Source: Gammaproteobacteria bacterium (GTDB lineage: Bacteria; Pseudomonadota; Gammaproteobacteria; Pseudomonadales; Pseudohongiellaceae). From it: a stretch of 7,812 bases of DNA. The first letter of the stretch is position 1. Each line of letters starts with the position of its first letter. The notes below the pieces were generated by a model, which saw only the letters and a list, made by a program, of their open reading frames with translations, was not told the DNA's origin and ran no database searches. Below, piece by piece: positions 1-5,844 of the stretch. The stretch spans positions 2,182 through 9,993 of the forward strand of contig NZJB01000123.1 of assembly GCA_002691885.1 (NCBI GenBank), given 5' to 3'. A program made the translations under genes and the position numbers.

Positions 1-40
1 TTCTATCCTTCCAAATACGACTGATCTTTAACGGTTGTGG

Positions 41-529
41 TCAGCCGGTCCCCACATAGGGGATCAGGCGGCCAGTGAGCAGTACCCCAAACCAGCAGGC
101 GAGTGATACATAGGCTACGCATCTCGCCAGTCGAGGAGGAGTGGTCCTCTCGTCGCAGGTCACCAGGATCGGACTGACGCGCCAGTGGTAAAAGAGCGCG
201 TTGAGGCCGGCCAGACCGATCAGCAGCATCTTGAGCTGGAACCCGATGTTGATTGAATAGCGACCCGGGTCGCCAAAAAAGAAAAGAATTCCGGTAATGA
301 GGTTCAGAGCAAAGCCCAGCAGTACAAGCGGCAGCAGCTGATGTGTGGAAGCTGGCGTCACTCCCTTGAGATGGCCAGCCATGCGCAGATCAACGACCAG
401 CAGTCCGCCAAATAACAGCGCCAGCCCCAGAAAGTGAATGATTTCCATCACCGGCCAAAGCCAATAGGTCTTCTGAATCCACAGATTGAGTGGACTGCCG
501 TCGGCAAAATTCGCGAGAGAAGACCACAT
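41..529 (-). CDS. Four-helix inner-membrane protein of unknown function (paralogue A, DUF6644-like)
   Basis: No biochemical function is recognised. The 162-residue protein has four predicted membrane helices (about residues 23-47, 63-86, 96-115 and 135-157) and no signal peptide, so it should sit in the inner membrane. Visible marks are a His at residue 32 in helix 1 followed by a DLR motif (47-49), a GDPGRY turn (86-91) after helix 2, and a C-terminal GRLIPY motif. The pattern resembles small proteins that I associate with DUF6644, but I could not confirm that. The next gene upstream encodes a paralogue aligning along its whole length, including the helix-1 His, the DL(R/K) and the GRLI(P/A)Y end. 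The ATG at 529 lies four bases past the paralogue's stop and has no clear Shine-Dalgarno sequence, which suggests translational coupling. Both follow the TonB-dependent receptor and probably share its transcript. The gene call is secure; the role is unknown. Confidence 0.85.
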   Translation of the reverse strand: MWSSLANFADGSPLNLWIQKTYWLWPVMEIIHFLGLALLFGGLLVVDLRMAGHLKGVTPASTHQLLPLVLLGFALNLITGILFFFGDPGRYSINIGFQLKMLLIGLAGLNALFYHWRVSPILVTCDERTTPPRLARCVAYVSLACWFGVLLTGRLIPYVGTG

Positions 530-533
530 GAGG

Positions 534-1004
534 CTAAAAGAGATAGGCGATCAGGCGGCCGGCGATAATGGCACTGACCCAGGCTGAAAGGGAGAGGCAA
601 GCAAGCGTCCGCGTGAAAAAATCTGGCGACAGCGCCCCTGCTCTGATAGCGATTGGTCCGATTCCACGCCTCCGTAAGCCAATCGCGCAGCTCAATCCGG
701 CGGCTATACAGACGAGCTTAGCCAGAAAAGGGGCGCTGCTTGCCAGATAACTTGCCTGAGAGCTGAACAACAAGAAGCCCGACAGGGCATTCAGGCAAAA
801 TGCGGCGATAACTACCGGGATCAGATCAGAAAATACCCGGAAATCCACACCATGGAAAAAGCCAAGTAGTTTCAAATCCCGCATGCCCAGCAATCCGACT
901 ACGATGGCGAGGCCAACGATGTGGCAGGCGAGCAGAGCAGGGTAGGCCCAGAGGGACTCTCCAACCCAGATCGCCACAGAGGTAGTTTCAAGCGCTGTCA
1001 GCAA
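534..1004 (-). CDS. Four-helix inner-membrane protein of unknown function (paralogue B, DUF6644-like)
   Basis: This is a paralogue of the protein encoded just downstream, with unknown function. From the preferred start it has 156 residues and four hydrophobic segments (about 16-40, 57-80, 92-111 and 132-152). It shares His28 in helix 1, the following DLK (43-45), and the terminal GRLIAY motif with its neighbour. It lacks the GDPGRY turn and has a basic RRRG stretch (111-114) after helix 3. No ATG fits. A TTG at 1022 would give 162 residues, but the in-frame TTG at 1004 has a GGGAGG Shine-Dalgarno sequence six bases upstream (1011-1016) and aligns better with the neighbour's N-terminus, so I prefer it. 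The gap to the receptor stop is 114 bases. Co-transcription with the receptor is likely from orientation, although a separate promoter cannot be excluded. Confidence 0.82.
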   Translation of the reverse strand: MLTALETTSVAIWVGESLWAYPALLACHIVGLAIVVGLLGMRDLKLLGFFHGVDFRVFSDLIPVVIAAFCLNALSGFLLFSSQASYLASSAPFLAKLVCIAAGLSCAIGLRRRGIGPIAIRAGALSPDFFTRTLACLSLSAWVSAIIAGRLIAYLF

Positions 1005-1010
1005 TGCTGC

Positions 1011-1016
1011 CCTCCC
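1011..1016 (-). promoter_or_regulatory. Ribosome binding site deciding the TTG start of paralogue B
   Basis: On the minus strand this reads GGGAGG, a strong Shine-Dalgarno match, with six bases between it and the TTG at 1004-1002. It lies inside the reading frame if the gene instead starts at the TTG at 1022, and so supports the shorter protein. Confidence 0.6.
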
Positions 1017-1118
1017 TGCCAATGCTGGCGCTCAGCTCGCTGCTGGCAAGCTCTGTCCGGTAGGCTGCTTGGATCGCGGTGTGCATAGCGCTGGATGATC
1101 TCAAAGGAGTGCTCTCGC

Positions 1119-3284
1119 TCAGAATGTGTGTCTGACTCGAAAGGCATATCGAACCCCTTCAGTGCGACAGTAGTTCTCTATCTCTTCGATGACGCCAGAG
1201 GTGATGCGACCATCGTACCGGGTGCGTACGCGACAGTTCTCTTTGTTATTGGCATTTTGAATGTCGAAACGAAAGGTCACGCCATTGAAGGCCCTTTTTT
1301 CCAGAAAGAAAGATAGGCTGTACTCTTCTGAATCACGCTCTGTATCGAATAGATCAAAATTGACCCGCTGCAGCCCCTGCTGATCGGACCAGCTGTAATT
1401 GAAGCCGTAGCTAAAGTTCCAGGGCTGATAGTCGTGGCGGAAACTGGCGCGGGTAGACCACCTTCCAGGGTAACGCATCCGACGTTTACGCAGAAGAAAC
1501 GGATCGACGACAGACGAGTCGCCTGCGCCTATTCGCAGGGTAGCCAGCGCATTCGGCAGGCCAAGAGGGGTCAGCTTTGAGCTGGCCTCGACATTGATTC
1601 CGTATCTTTTGCCATCGCCGATATTGCCTCGGGCTGACAGTAAATTCTCTTCCGCGGCAGAGACGTCGATTCGCCCGATAACATCGACAATATCGCGGTA
1701 GTACAGCTGGGTGTTGATGACTCCCAGCCCTTCGGGCAAACGGTATTCAAAGTTCACATCGTATCGCCAAGTCTGCTCCTGCACGACGTCCGGATTGCCA
1801 CCCTGAACGTTTTGATCATCATCGCTGTTGTCCTGCGACAGGCTGAAGTCAGAGAAACTCAGCTGAGACACTCCCTTTTCAATAGTGGCTCGAAGTTGAA
1901 TTGTAGGCGTGATGTCGAATCGATAATCTAAGCGCGGTCTCAAAAAGCTGAAGCTGCGCGCGTTATTGACATCTCCTGCCTGCGTGATGGTTGAATCCTC
2001 AAAGATCAGCTGGCTCTCCAGCGCCATGCGTTCGTTGAGTTGCCAGTTGTGAATCCCAAAGTATTCATAGCGCATCTCCTCGATTTCGGAAAAGGCATTG
2101 TCGAGCTGCGCGGCGGGCAGGTTCCCGGTAGCCGCTGAAGATATGCTGCTGCCAAAGCGCGAGCCGACCAGCAGTCCATTGTTACGAATGGTTTGAGCGC
2201 CTTCGACGCCGACTTCCAGGGCCTGTTCTGGAATAACGTCCCAGGTATAGCTGGTCCTTATGATGCGCTCTCGATCCCTGCCAAGACTTCTGAGAAAGAG
2301 GTCTTTATCGTCACCGGCGTCTAGCACATCGAAACGTTCCCGAACGAAATCGCTCTCGGCGTCATTGACAAGAAATAGCGCACGATAAGTGGCGCCTGAG
2401 CTAAAATCGTATTCGTAGTCACCCCCAATTTCCCAGTTGTCGCGATCGAACTGATTACCTTCACGCACCTTGCGCTGGTCTAACGTATCGCTGCGAAAAT
2501 CGGTAATGGTTCGACTGACGTTCGTGGGTGGGCTCGTTTGTCCGAGCAGTGCATTAAACTGCACAATACTGTTTTCAAACTGATAGCCAAGGTTCATGCT
2601 GGCTTGAAGGTCATTCTGATCGCGAATGATGGTCTCTTCACGGATCTCAAGCAGCCGACCGGCGGGACCACGGCTGGCTTCAAAGGTGTCGTTAGCTCTG
2701 TATCTGGGCTCGGATTCGACGGCAAAAAGATAATTGAACTGTCCGTTTTGGCCGGTGTAGGAGAATCGGCCGCCCGGTGCGACGGTGCCGTCTTGAATCA
2801 GATCGGCGTTGATTTCAGCGGCAAGGCTGGAGCGTGAGGCAGATTCGACTAGGACAATGTTGATGACCTGACTGCCACCTCTGACGTCGATCTCCTCAGA
2901 AGTCCCCCGGATAATCTCGATATATCGCACCTGACTGGCAGCTATGCGGCGCAGCTGATCGCGGCTGCCGTTCGATTTTCCAGTTATTCGTTGACCGTTA
3001 ATCAGAATTTCGTTGCCGCCACCGCCAAGGCCTCGGCGGCCGCCTCCGCCACCGCGTCCGAGCGCCAGGCCAATACCCGGGATGCGAGCGATCATATCGT
3101 TGACTGAAACGGGCTGAAACTGTTTGAAGAATTCCGCCTCAAAAACGACCGTTGAATCTTCCAGAGGTTTATAGTCAGTGCTTTGGGCGATGGCAACCCG
3201 CCCGAGGCTAAGCACGGTGATCAGGAAAGCCGGATACAGATCAGTGAGAAAGTTTGAACGGGGGCTGTGACGGCGCGGGGACAC
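1119..3284 (-). CDS. TonB-dependent outer-membrane receptor
   Basis: This is a complete 721-residue TonB-dependent receptor, an outer-membrane beta-barrel that takes up a substrate using energy from TonB-ExbB-ExbD. A signal peptide spans residues 1-33 (hydrophobic from about 16, cleavage likely after AIA). STVVFEA near 44-50 is a possible TonB box. The plug follows (about 50-147), with VSVNDMIARIPGIGL, then ILINGQR, then a YIEIIRG stretch and a closing VINIVL. The barrel runs from about 150 to a terminal Phe (RVRHTF), the usual signal for barrel assembly. A Gly/Arg-rich segment at 77-90 interrupts the plug. There is no N-terminal carboxypeptidase-like or signalling extension, so FecR/sigma control is not indicated. 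The GTG start at 3284 directly follows an in-frame TGA and has GGAG six bases upstream. No iron or vitamin B12 signature shows the substrate, and no hydrolase or transporter adjoins in the same operon to suggest one. Confidence 0.95.
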   Translation of the reverse strand: MSPRRHSPRSNFLTDLYPAFLITVLSLGRVAIAQSTDYKPLEDSTVVFEAEFFKQFQPVSVNDMIARIPGIGLALGRGGGGGRRGLGGGGNEILINGQRITGKSNGSRDQLRRIAASQVRYIEIIRGTSEEIDVRGGSQVINIVLVESASRSSLAAEINADLIQDGTVAPGGRFSYTGQNGQFNYLFAVESEPRYRANDTFEASRGPAGRLLEIREETIIRDQNDLQASMNLGYQFENSIVQFNALLGQTSPPTNVSRTITDFRSDTLDQRKVREGNQFDRDNWEIGGDYEYDFSSGATYRALFLVNDAESDFVRERFDVLDAGDDKDLFLRSLGRDRERIIRTSYTWDVIPEQALEVGVEGAQTIRNNGLLVGSRFGSSISSAATGNLPAAQLDNAFSEIEEMRYEYFGIHNWQLNERMALESQLIFEDSTITQAGDVNNARSFSFLRPRLDYRFDITPTIQLRATIEKGVSQLSFSDFSLSQDNSDDDQNVQGGNPDVVQEQTWRYDVNFEYRLPEGLGVINTQLYYRDIVDVIGRIDVSAAEENLLSARGNIGDGKRYGINVEASSKLTPLGLPNALATLRIGAGDSSVVDPFLLRKRRMRYPGRWSTRASFRHDYQPWNFSYGFNYSWSDQQGLQRVNFDLFDTERDSEEYSLSFFLEKRAFNGVTFRFDIQNANNKENCRVRTRYDGRITSGVIEEIENYCRTEGVRYAFRVRHTF

Positions 3285-3491
3285 ATGTCACTCCATGGCT
3301 TGCCGCATCAGCGGATTGTGTCGTTGGGATATTTCTATAACGTGTGATCAGTGCGCACAGATTACAGGGGCTCGGTGCCTGGACTTCGTAATATGTGCCG
3401 TTTGAGCACCAAAGGACCTCACAGGAGGGTCGATTTAGGCGGCGAGTCGGGTGATCCAGGCGTTTTCCTTGCCGCGCGCTTCACTTTACCA
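3285..3491 (-). promoter_or_regulatory. Probable promoter and leader region of the receptor gene
   Basis: This 207-base gap holds no gene and must contain the end of the PsiE cluster transcript and, probably, the receptor promoter. I see no convincing -35/-10 pair and no GC-rich stem followed by a T-run. Visible elements are the palindrome GTGCGCAC (3351-3358) beside TGATCA (3345-3350), together an imperfect dyad that could be an operator, and a GTGC/GCAC hairpin (3395-3409). A GGAG Shine-Dalgarno sequence lies just before the GTG start. No clear Fur box is visible. Confidence 0.35.
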
Positions 3492-3887
3492 TCAGGAAGG
3501 ATCGTGAGTATGCAGTTCCTTAAGCTTTTCCAGGCTGATCTTGCCTTTAAGGGACATAATGTAGGCAGCGCCGGAAAGCAGCAAAATCGAGGCTGACTCG
3601 CTGATTAGTACCAGCGCTTCAGTTTCCTTACTCTGCATGACAATGAGTCTGCAGAGGGCGGTGATGGCGATAATAATGGGTAAGGTCAGCGGTATTCGCG
3701 AAGACGAAATATAAGCCCCTACCATGCCGATCACCTCTGCATAGATAAAGAGGATGAACAGTTGTTCGATTTCGAAGCTAAGTGTCCGGAGCGTTTCGGC
3801 AATTTGTAAAGCCGCCGCACCGAACGCCCCGATTCCGATGAAGAACAGAATCGCCTTTTCGCCGATCTCGAAAACTGAATACTTCAT
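3492..3887 (-). CDS. PsiE-family (phosphate-starvation-inducible E) membrane protein
   Basis: The 131-residue protein matches the PsiE family in length (E. coli PsiE is about 136 aa) and layout. It has four membrane helices at about 11-31, 41-60, 68-84 and 92-112. The family core is clear: an F-x-Y-x-E segment (FIYAEVIG, 48-54), a Tyr-containing turn, then PLTLPIIIAITALCRLI (66-82), equivalent to the conserved PLR...IxITAxxRLI stretch. In E. coli psiE is induced by phosphate limitation and repressed by cAMP-CRP, but its molecular role is unknown. The protein should lie in the inner membrane with a charged cytoplasmic tail (GKISLEKLKELH). It is the last gene of a four-gene cluster of small membrane proteins, 19 bases after the previous stop. 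The ATG at 3887 has only a weak Shine-Dalgarno sequence. No good Pho box is visible, so phosphate control is not supported here. Confidence 0.88.
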   Translation of the reverse strand: MKYSVFEIGEKAILFFIGIGAFGAAALQIAETLRTLSFEIEQLFILFIYAEVIGMVGAYISSSRIPLTLPIIIAITALCRLIVMQSKETEALVLISESASILLLSGAAYIMSLKGKISLEKLKELHTHDPS

Positions 3888-3906
3888 GGCAATGCCCAGC
3901 GCCTGC

Positions 3907-4035
3907 CTATTGCAAGCTGTCCTTATCTTTGCTGGGATCTTGCCAATTACCGGCGCTTCGCAGGGTAAGGAATAATCCAGTAATCATAAGTGTGAACACC
4001 AGCGCCGCTACCCCGAGAAGAATCTGGTCGCTCAT
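3907..4035 (-). CDS. Small single-pass membrane protein, 42 aa
   Basis: This short protein belongs to no family that I recognise. It has one hydrophobic helix (about residues 5-25), then a charged hydrophilic tail with NWQDPSKDKD (30-39). The frame is open upstream to an ATG at 4101, which would give 64 residues. I prefer the ATG at 4035 because it overlaps the stop of the preceding gene as ATGA, a classic coupled start, and GGAG lies ten bases upstream. The longer form would begin with a polar, Ser/Asn-rich stretch that is antisense-like to no known domain and overlaps most of the upstream gene's end. The size and single helix suggest a small accessory subunit or regulator of a membrane complex, but this is inference only. 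Confidence 0.65.
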   Translation of the reverse strand: MSDQILLGVAALVFTLMITGLFLTLRSAGNWQDPSKDKDSLQ

Positions 4036-4214
4036 TTTTGTTTCGCTCCGATTACTATCAGTTTGAAGTAAATTCCAAAGCAGAGAATAGAGGGCACCCA
4101 CACTGCGGTGAACAGCCCCTCTTCTCTTTGGCCGGAGAACCAGAGAAAGCCGGATACCGCGAAAGAGATACCCACCGCGAGGAGAATGAAGACGTCTGCT
4201 TGTTTCAACATCAT
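4032..4214 (-). CDS. Small two-helix membrane protein, 60 aa
   Basis: The family is not recognised by name. The 60-residue protein has two predicted helices (about 7-26 and 33-56) joined by a short polar turn, SGQREEG (27-33), and a basic C-terminus (GAKQK). The second helix contains VWVPSIL, a pattern that I recall from short conserved hypothetical proteins but cannot tie to a function. The start is one of two adjacent ATGs (4214 or 4211), preceded by a modest AGG about eight bases upstream. It begins nine bases after the previous stop and overlaps the next gene by four bases, so it is in the same transcript. It is likely an inner-membrane component of the cluster ending with the PsiE-family protein. 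Confidence 0.7.
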   Translation of the reverse strand: MMLKQADVFILLAVGISFAVSGFLWFSGQREEGLFTAVWVPSILCFGIYFKLIVIGAKQK

Positions 4215-4223
4215 TTGGTTTAC

Positions 4224-4439
4224 CTACTCAAGTGATCCTAAAGCAGCCAGCATACAGCCGAATACGGCCAGGCCTGCTAAAGAACGTATCCCGGAATGTC
4301 CAGCAATTTCAAAAGTTGAAAACTGGAGCGCACCTGCAGCACAGCCTATGATCAGGGCGAATCCGGCAATGATCAGCAGGATGCCTACACGAACAGCGAG
4401 CGTCCGCGCGACATTTTCATAGGTAACTTTCAACTGCAT
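4224..4439 (-). CDS. Small two-helix membrane protein, 71 aa; first gene of the PsiE cluster
   Basis: The family is not recognised. The 71-residue protein has a polar N-terminus with basic residues (MQLKVTYENVAR), one strong helix (about 17-38) containing GILLIIAGFALIIGCAAG, and a second, weaker helix (about 50-68). It ends in Glu just before its TAG stop. The ATG at 4439 lacks a good Shine-Dalgarno sequence, which leaves the exact start uncertain. It is the first of four consecutive short membrane-protein genes, separated from the next by nine bases and from the hydrolase upstream by 88 bases. That 88-base gap shows no clear terminator, so read-through from the hydrolase is possible. Confidence 0.68.
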   Translation of the reverse strand: MQLKVTYENVARTLAVRVGILLIIAGFALIIGCAAGALQFSTFEIAGHSGIRSLAGLAVFGCMLAALGSLE

Positions 4440-4527
4440 GTTTGAAAAACGATGAAAGTAACGCGCTGGATCATGACACTCCGATCTTGAAAAGCGCGGT
4501 GTTGCAGAGGTCGACGTTTCAGCTTCT

Positions 4528-5436
4528 TCAGTGTGCTTGGTTTCGAGCCAGGAAGCCTACAATTGCAGCGAGTGCTTCATAGGGTTTCTCCAGACCGACG
4601 GCATGGCCTGCTTCAGGGATTATGATTAGCTCGAGGCGTTCGCTATGCCGTTGCTTCATGAGATAGCCATTCTCTACCGGCGCTGTTAAATCGTCCTCAC
4701 CCATGACCATCAGAACTGGTCCCTCACCACCAGCAGACCATCGTTTCACCGGCGTGTTTAGGTTTGCATTTCTCTGGGCGCGACGTGCATCAGGCCAGTA
4801 GCGCAGGTTCATGGCGTAATCCTGCAAAAGCAAGTCGTCGGTTGCGGGGGAAAACAGAGTGCGCCTCGCGAGGCGTATTTTTTCGGCCAACGGCAGATCG
4901 GTTTCTCCGAGTAGGCGCGAGAGTTCGCCGGGCTCAGTCAGGGCAGGTACCAGTCCGCCTGCCGCAATTAGCGTTAGGCTGGCGACGCGGTCAGGATACT
5001 CGGTGGCTAACATGCGAGCAGTGCGGTTGCCGAAAGCCCAGCCCATCATGTGGAATTTTTCCGCCTGCAAGGAATCGGCAATGGCTACTACGTCAGCTGC
5101 CAGATCACTGAGGGTCAACCCTTCCAAACTTCCCGAGCTGCCCATAATGCCGCGCTGATTAATGACGATTGTGTGATAGCCGGCTTCCGCGAGAAGAGGC
5201 GCAAGGCGCTGATATCGGGAATAGTCTCCTCCACTTCCTGGCAAGGCGAGAATCAATTCGTCACGTGAATCGGCGGGAAGCCACTCGACGACATTCAGCC
5301 GAGCGTGACCAATGTCAATTGTGCGGAAAACTGGCTCTGCCACAGCAGAGCTGAACAGTCCTGAAAAAAGAGCACTCAAAGAGAATGCCGCTGCCGTCTT
5401 TAACGCGCTGAGTTTGTGTGAGGATGGTAATGACAT
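4528..5436 (-). CDS. Exported alpha/beta hydrolase-fold protein lacking the nucleophile serine
   Basis: The 302-residue protein begins with a signal peptide (1-33, cleavage likely after AVA) and continues as a single alpha/beta hydrolase domain. Visible motifs are an oxyanion-hole loop, LPGSGGDYSRY (65-75), the QRGIMGSSG loop (94-102), the nucleophile elbow at 132-136, an acid loop GEDDLTAP (246-253) offering Asp248/Asp249, and the catalytic His278 in EAGHAVGL. The elbow reads G-W-A-F-G instead of G-x-S-x-G: residue 134 is Ala (codon GCT at 5037-5035). With Asp and His kept, ordinary esterase or peptidase chemistry is unlikely. It may be a pseudoenzyme, a binding protein, or a subfamily with different chemistry; I recall alpha/beta-fold proteins with a similar GHAFG elbow but cannot verify them. 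The ATG at 5436 has AGGTG seven bases upstream. A leader hairpin lies about 25 bases upstream. The substrate is unknown. Confidence 0.9.
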   Translation of the reverse strand: MSLPSSHKLSALKTAAAFSLSALFSGLFSSAVAEPVFRTIDIGHARLNVVEWLPADSRDELILALPGSGGDYSRYQRLAPLLAEAGYHTIVINQRGIMGSSGSLEGLTLSDLAADVVAIADSLQAEKFHMMGWAFGNRTARMLATEYPDRVASLTLIAAGGLVPALTEPGELSRLLGETDLPLAEKIRLARRTLFSPATDDLLLQDYAMNLRYWPDARRAQRNANLNTPVKRWSAGGEGPVLMVMGEDDLTAPVENGYLMKQRHSERLELIIIPEAGHAVGLEKPYEALAAIVGFLARNQAH

Positions 5437-5460
5437 GATAGAGCACCTGATAAATTTTGG

Positions 5461-5499
5461 CTGCTGCTAGGAGGGATTAGGCCCAAACTCCATCAGCAG
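5461..5499 (-). promoter_or_regulatory. Leader stem-loop upstream of the hydrolase gene
   Basis: CTGCTG (5461-5466) pairs with CAGCAG (5494-5499), and GGAG (5470-5473) pairs with CTCC (5488-5491), around a loop containing ATTAGGCCCAAA. On the minus strand the structure ends about 25 bases before the hydrolase start codon. It is not followed by a T-run, so it is not a standard terminator. A 5'-leader control element or a protein-binding dyad is possible. Confidence 0.4.
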
Positions 5500-5523
5500 A
5501 ATTTGTCGAGGGGCGTGTTCGTT

Positions 5524-5760
5524 ATGAAACAACACCAGCCTGATAGGCATCAAGTTATGCGGTTGTTTGATGATGCTCGGCACCAAACAGCATGCTTTCA
5601 GTTATGCCATACTAAGCAGTATCCCACAAGCAGTGCAGAAACGCTGTCTATTATGGGTAGCTCCTTAAGTCCGAAAAGTGATGAATTGTTGGAGGCGGGA
5701 ATGACCATCACTAAAGTTATCAATTTAACGCCCTCAAAACACGGGATTTGGTGCCATTAG
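5524..5760 (+). CDS. Doubtful plus-strand ORF, 78 aa, no recognised family
   Basis: This is the only longer open frame in the gap between the hydrolase and the PKD gene, and it is not a shadow of another gene. It could start at the ATG at 5524, with GAGGGG about ten bases upstream, and it ends with a TAG at 5758-5760. The product is hydrophilic, rich in His and Ser, with three Cys (residues 24, 28 and 77 from this ATG) but no signal peptide, helix or motif that I recognise. Its stop lies inside the loop of the terminator-like hairpin at 5736-5780, and its first codons lie in a palindrome. Orientation opposite to every other gene and lack of a domain make a chance ORF likely. Confidence 0.15.
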   Translation: MKQHQPDRHQVMRLFDDARHQTACFQLCHTKQYPTSSAETLSIMGSSLSPKSDELLEAGMTITKVINLTPSKHGIWCH

Positions 5761-5780
5761 GTGGCGGTAAATCCGTTTTT
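5736..5780. terminator. Probable bidirectional intrinsic terminator after the PKD-heme gene
   Basis: On the plus strand ACGG(G)ATTT at 5741-5749 pairs with AAATCCGT at 5769-5776, with one bulged G. An inner GCCA/TGGC stem closes on a TTAGG loop. The arms extend into A4 (5736-5739) and T5 (5776-5780), so the plus transcript ends in a U-run and the minus transcript ends in GUGUUUU. The element lies about 65 bases beyond the stop of the PKD-heme gene, where its terminator is expected. Confidence 0.55.
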
Positions 5781-5844
5781 CTATCTAGACAACTATCCAA
5801 TTTCGCTTAATAGTTTCTGTAGGCGTTGTGATCTGCGGTATGCC

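Noticed and set aside
568..750. Plus-strand ORF opposite paralogue B
   Set aside because: It lies entirely antisense to a well-supported membrane-protein gene and has no motif.
988..1086. A 32-codon minus-strand ORF (ATG at 1086, TGA at 990-988) between the receptor and paralogue B
   Set aside because: It has no Shine-Dalgarno sequence and no recognisable motif, and it overlaps the start of paralogue B. Its length is expected by chance.
3341..3360. CRP-like site (TGTGA with a CGCACA partner) upstream of the receptor
   Set aside because: The second half-site is one base out of register and mismatched to TCACA.
4440..4527. Possible Pho box upstream of the PsiE cluster (GTGTCAT and CTTTCAT on the minus strand)
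   Set aside because: The half-sites are about 21 bases apart rather than the 11-base step of a Pho box, and the intervening position does not match.
5460..5844. Integron attC-like sites suggested by GTTATG, GGCGTT and ATTAGGC pieces
   Set aside because: No site with properly paired outer and inner boxes in the right order could be assembled, and no integrase is present.
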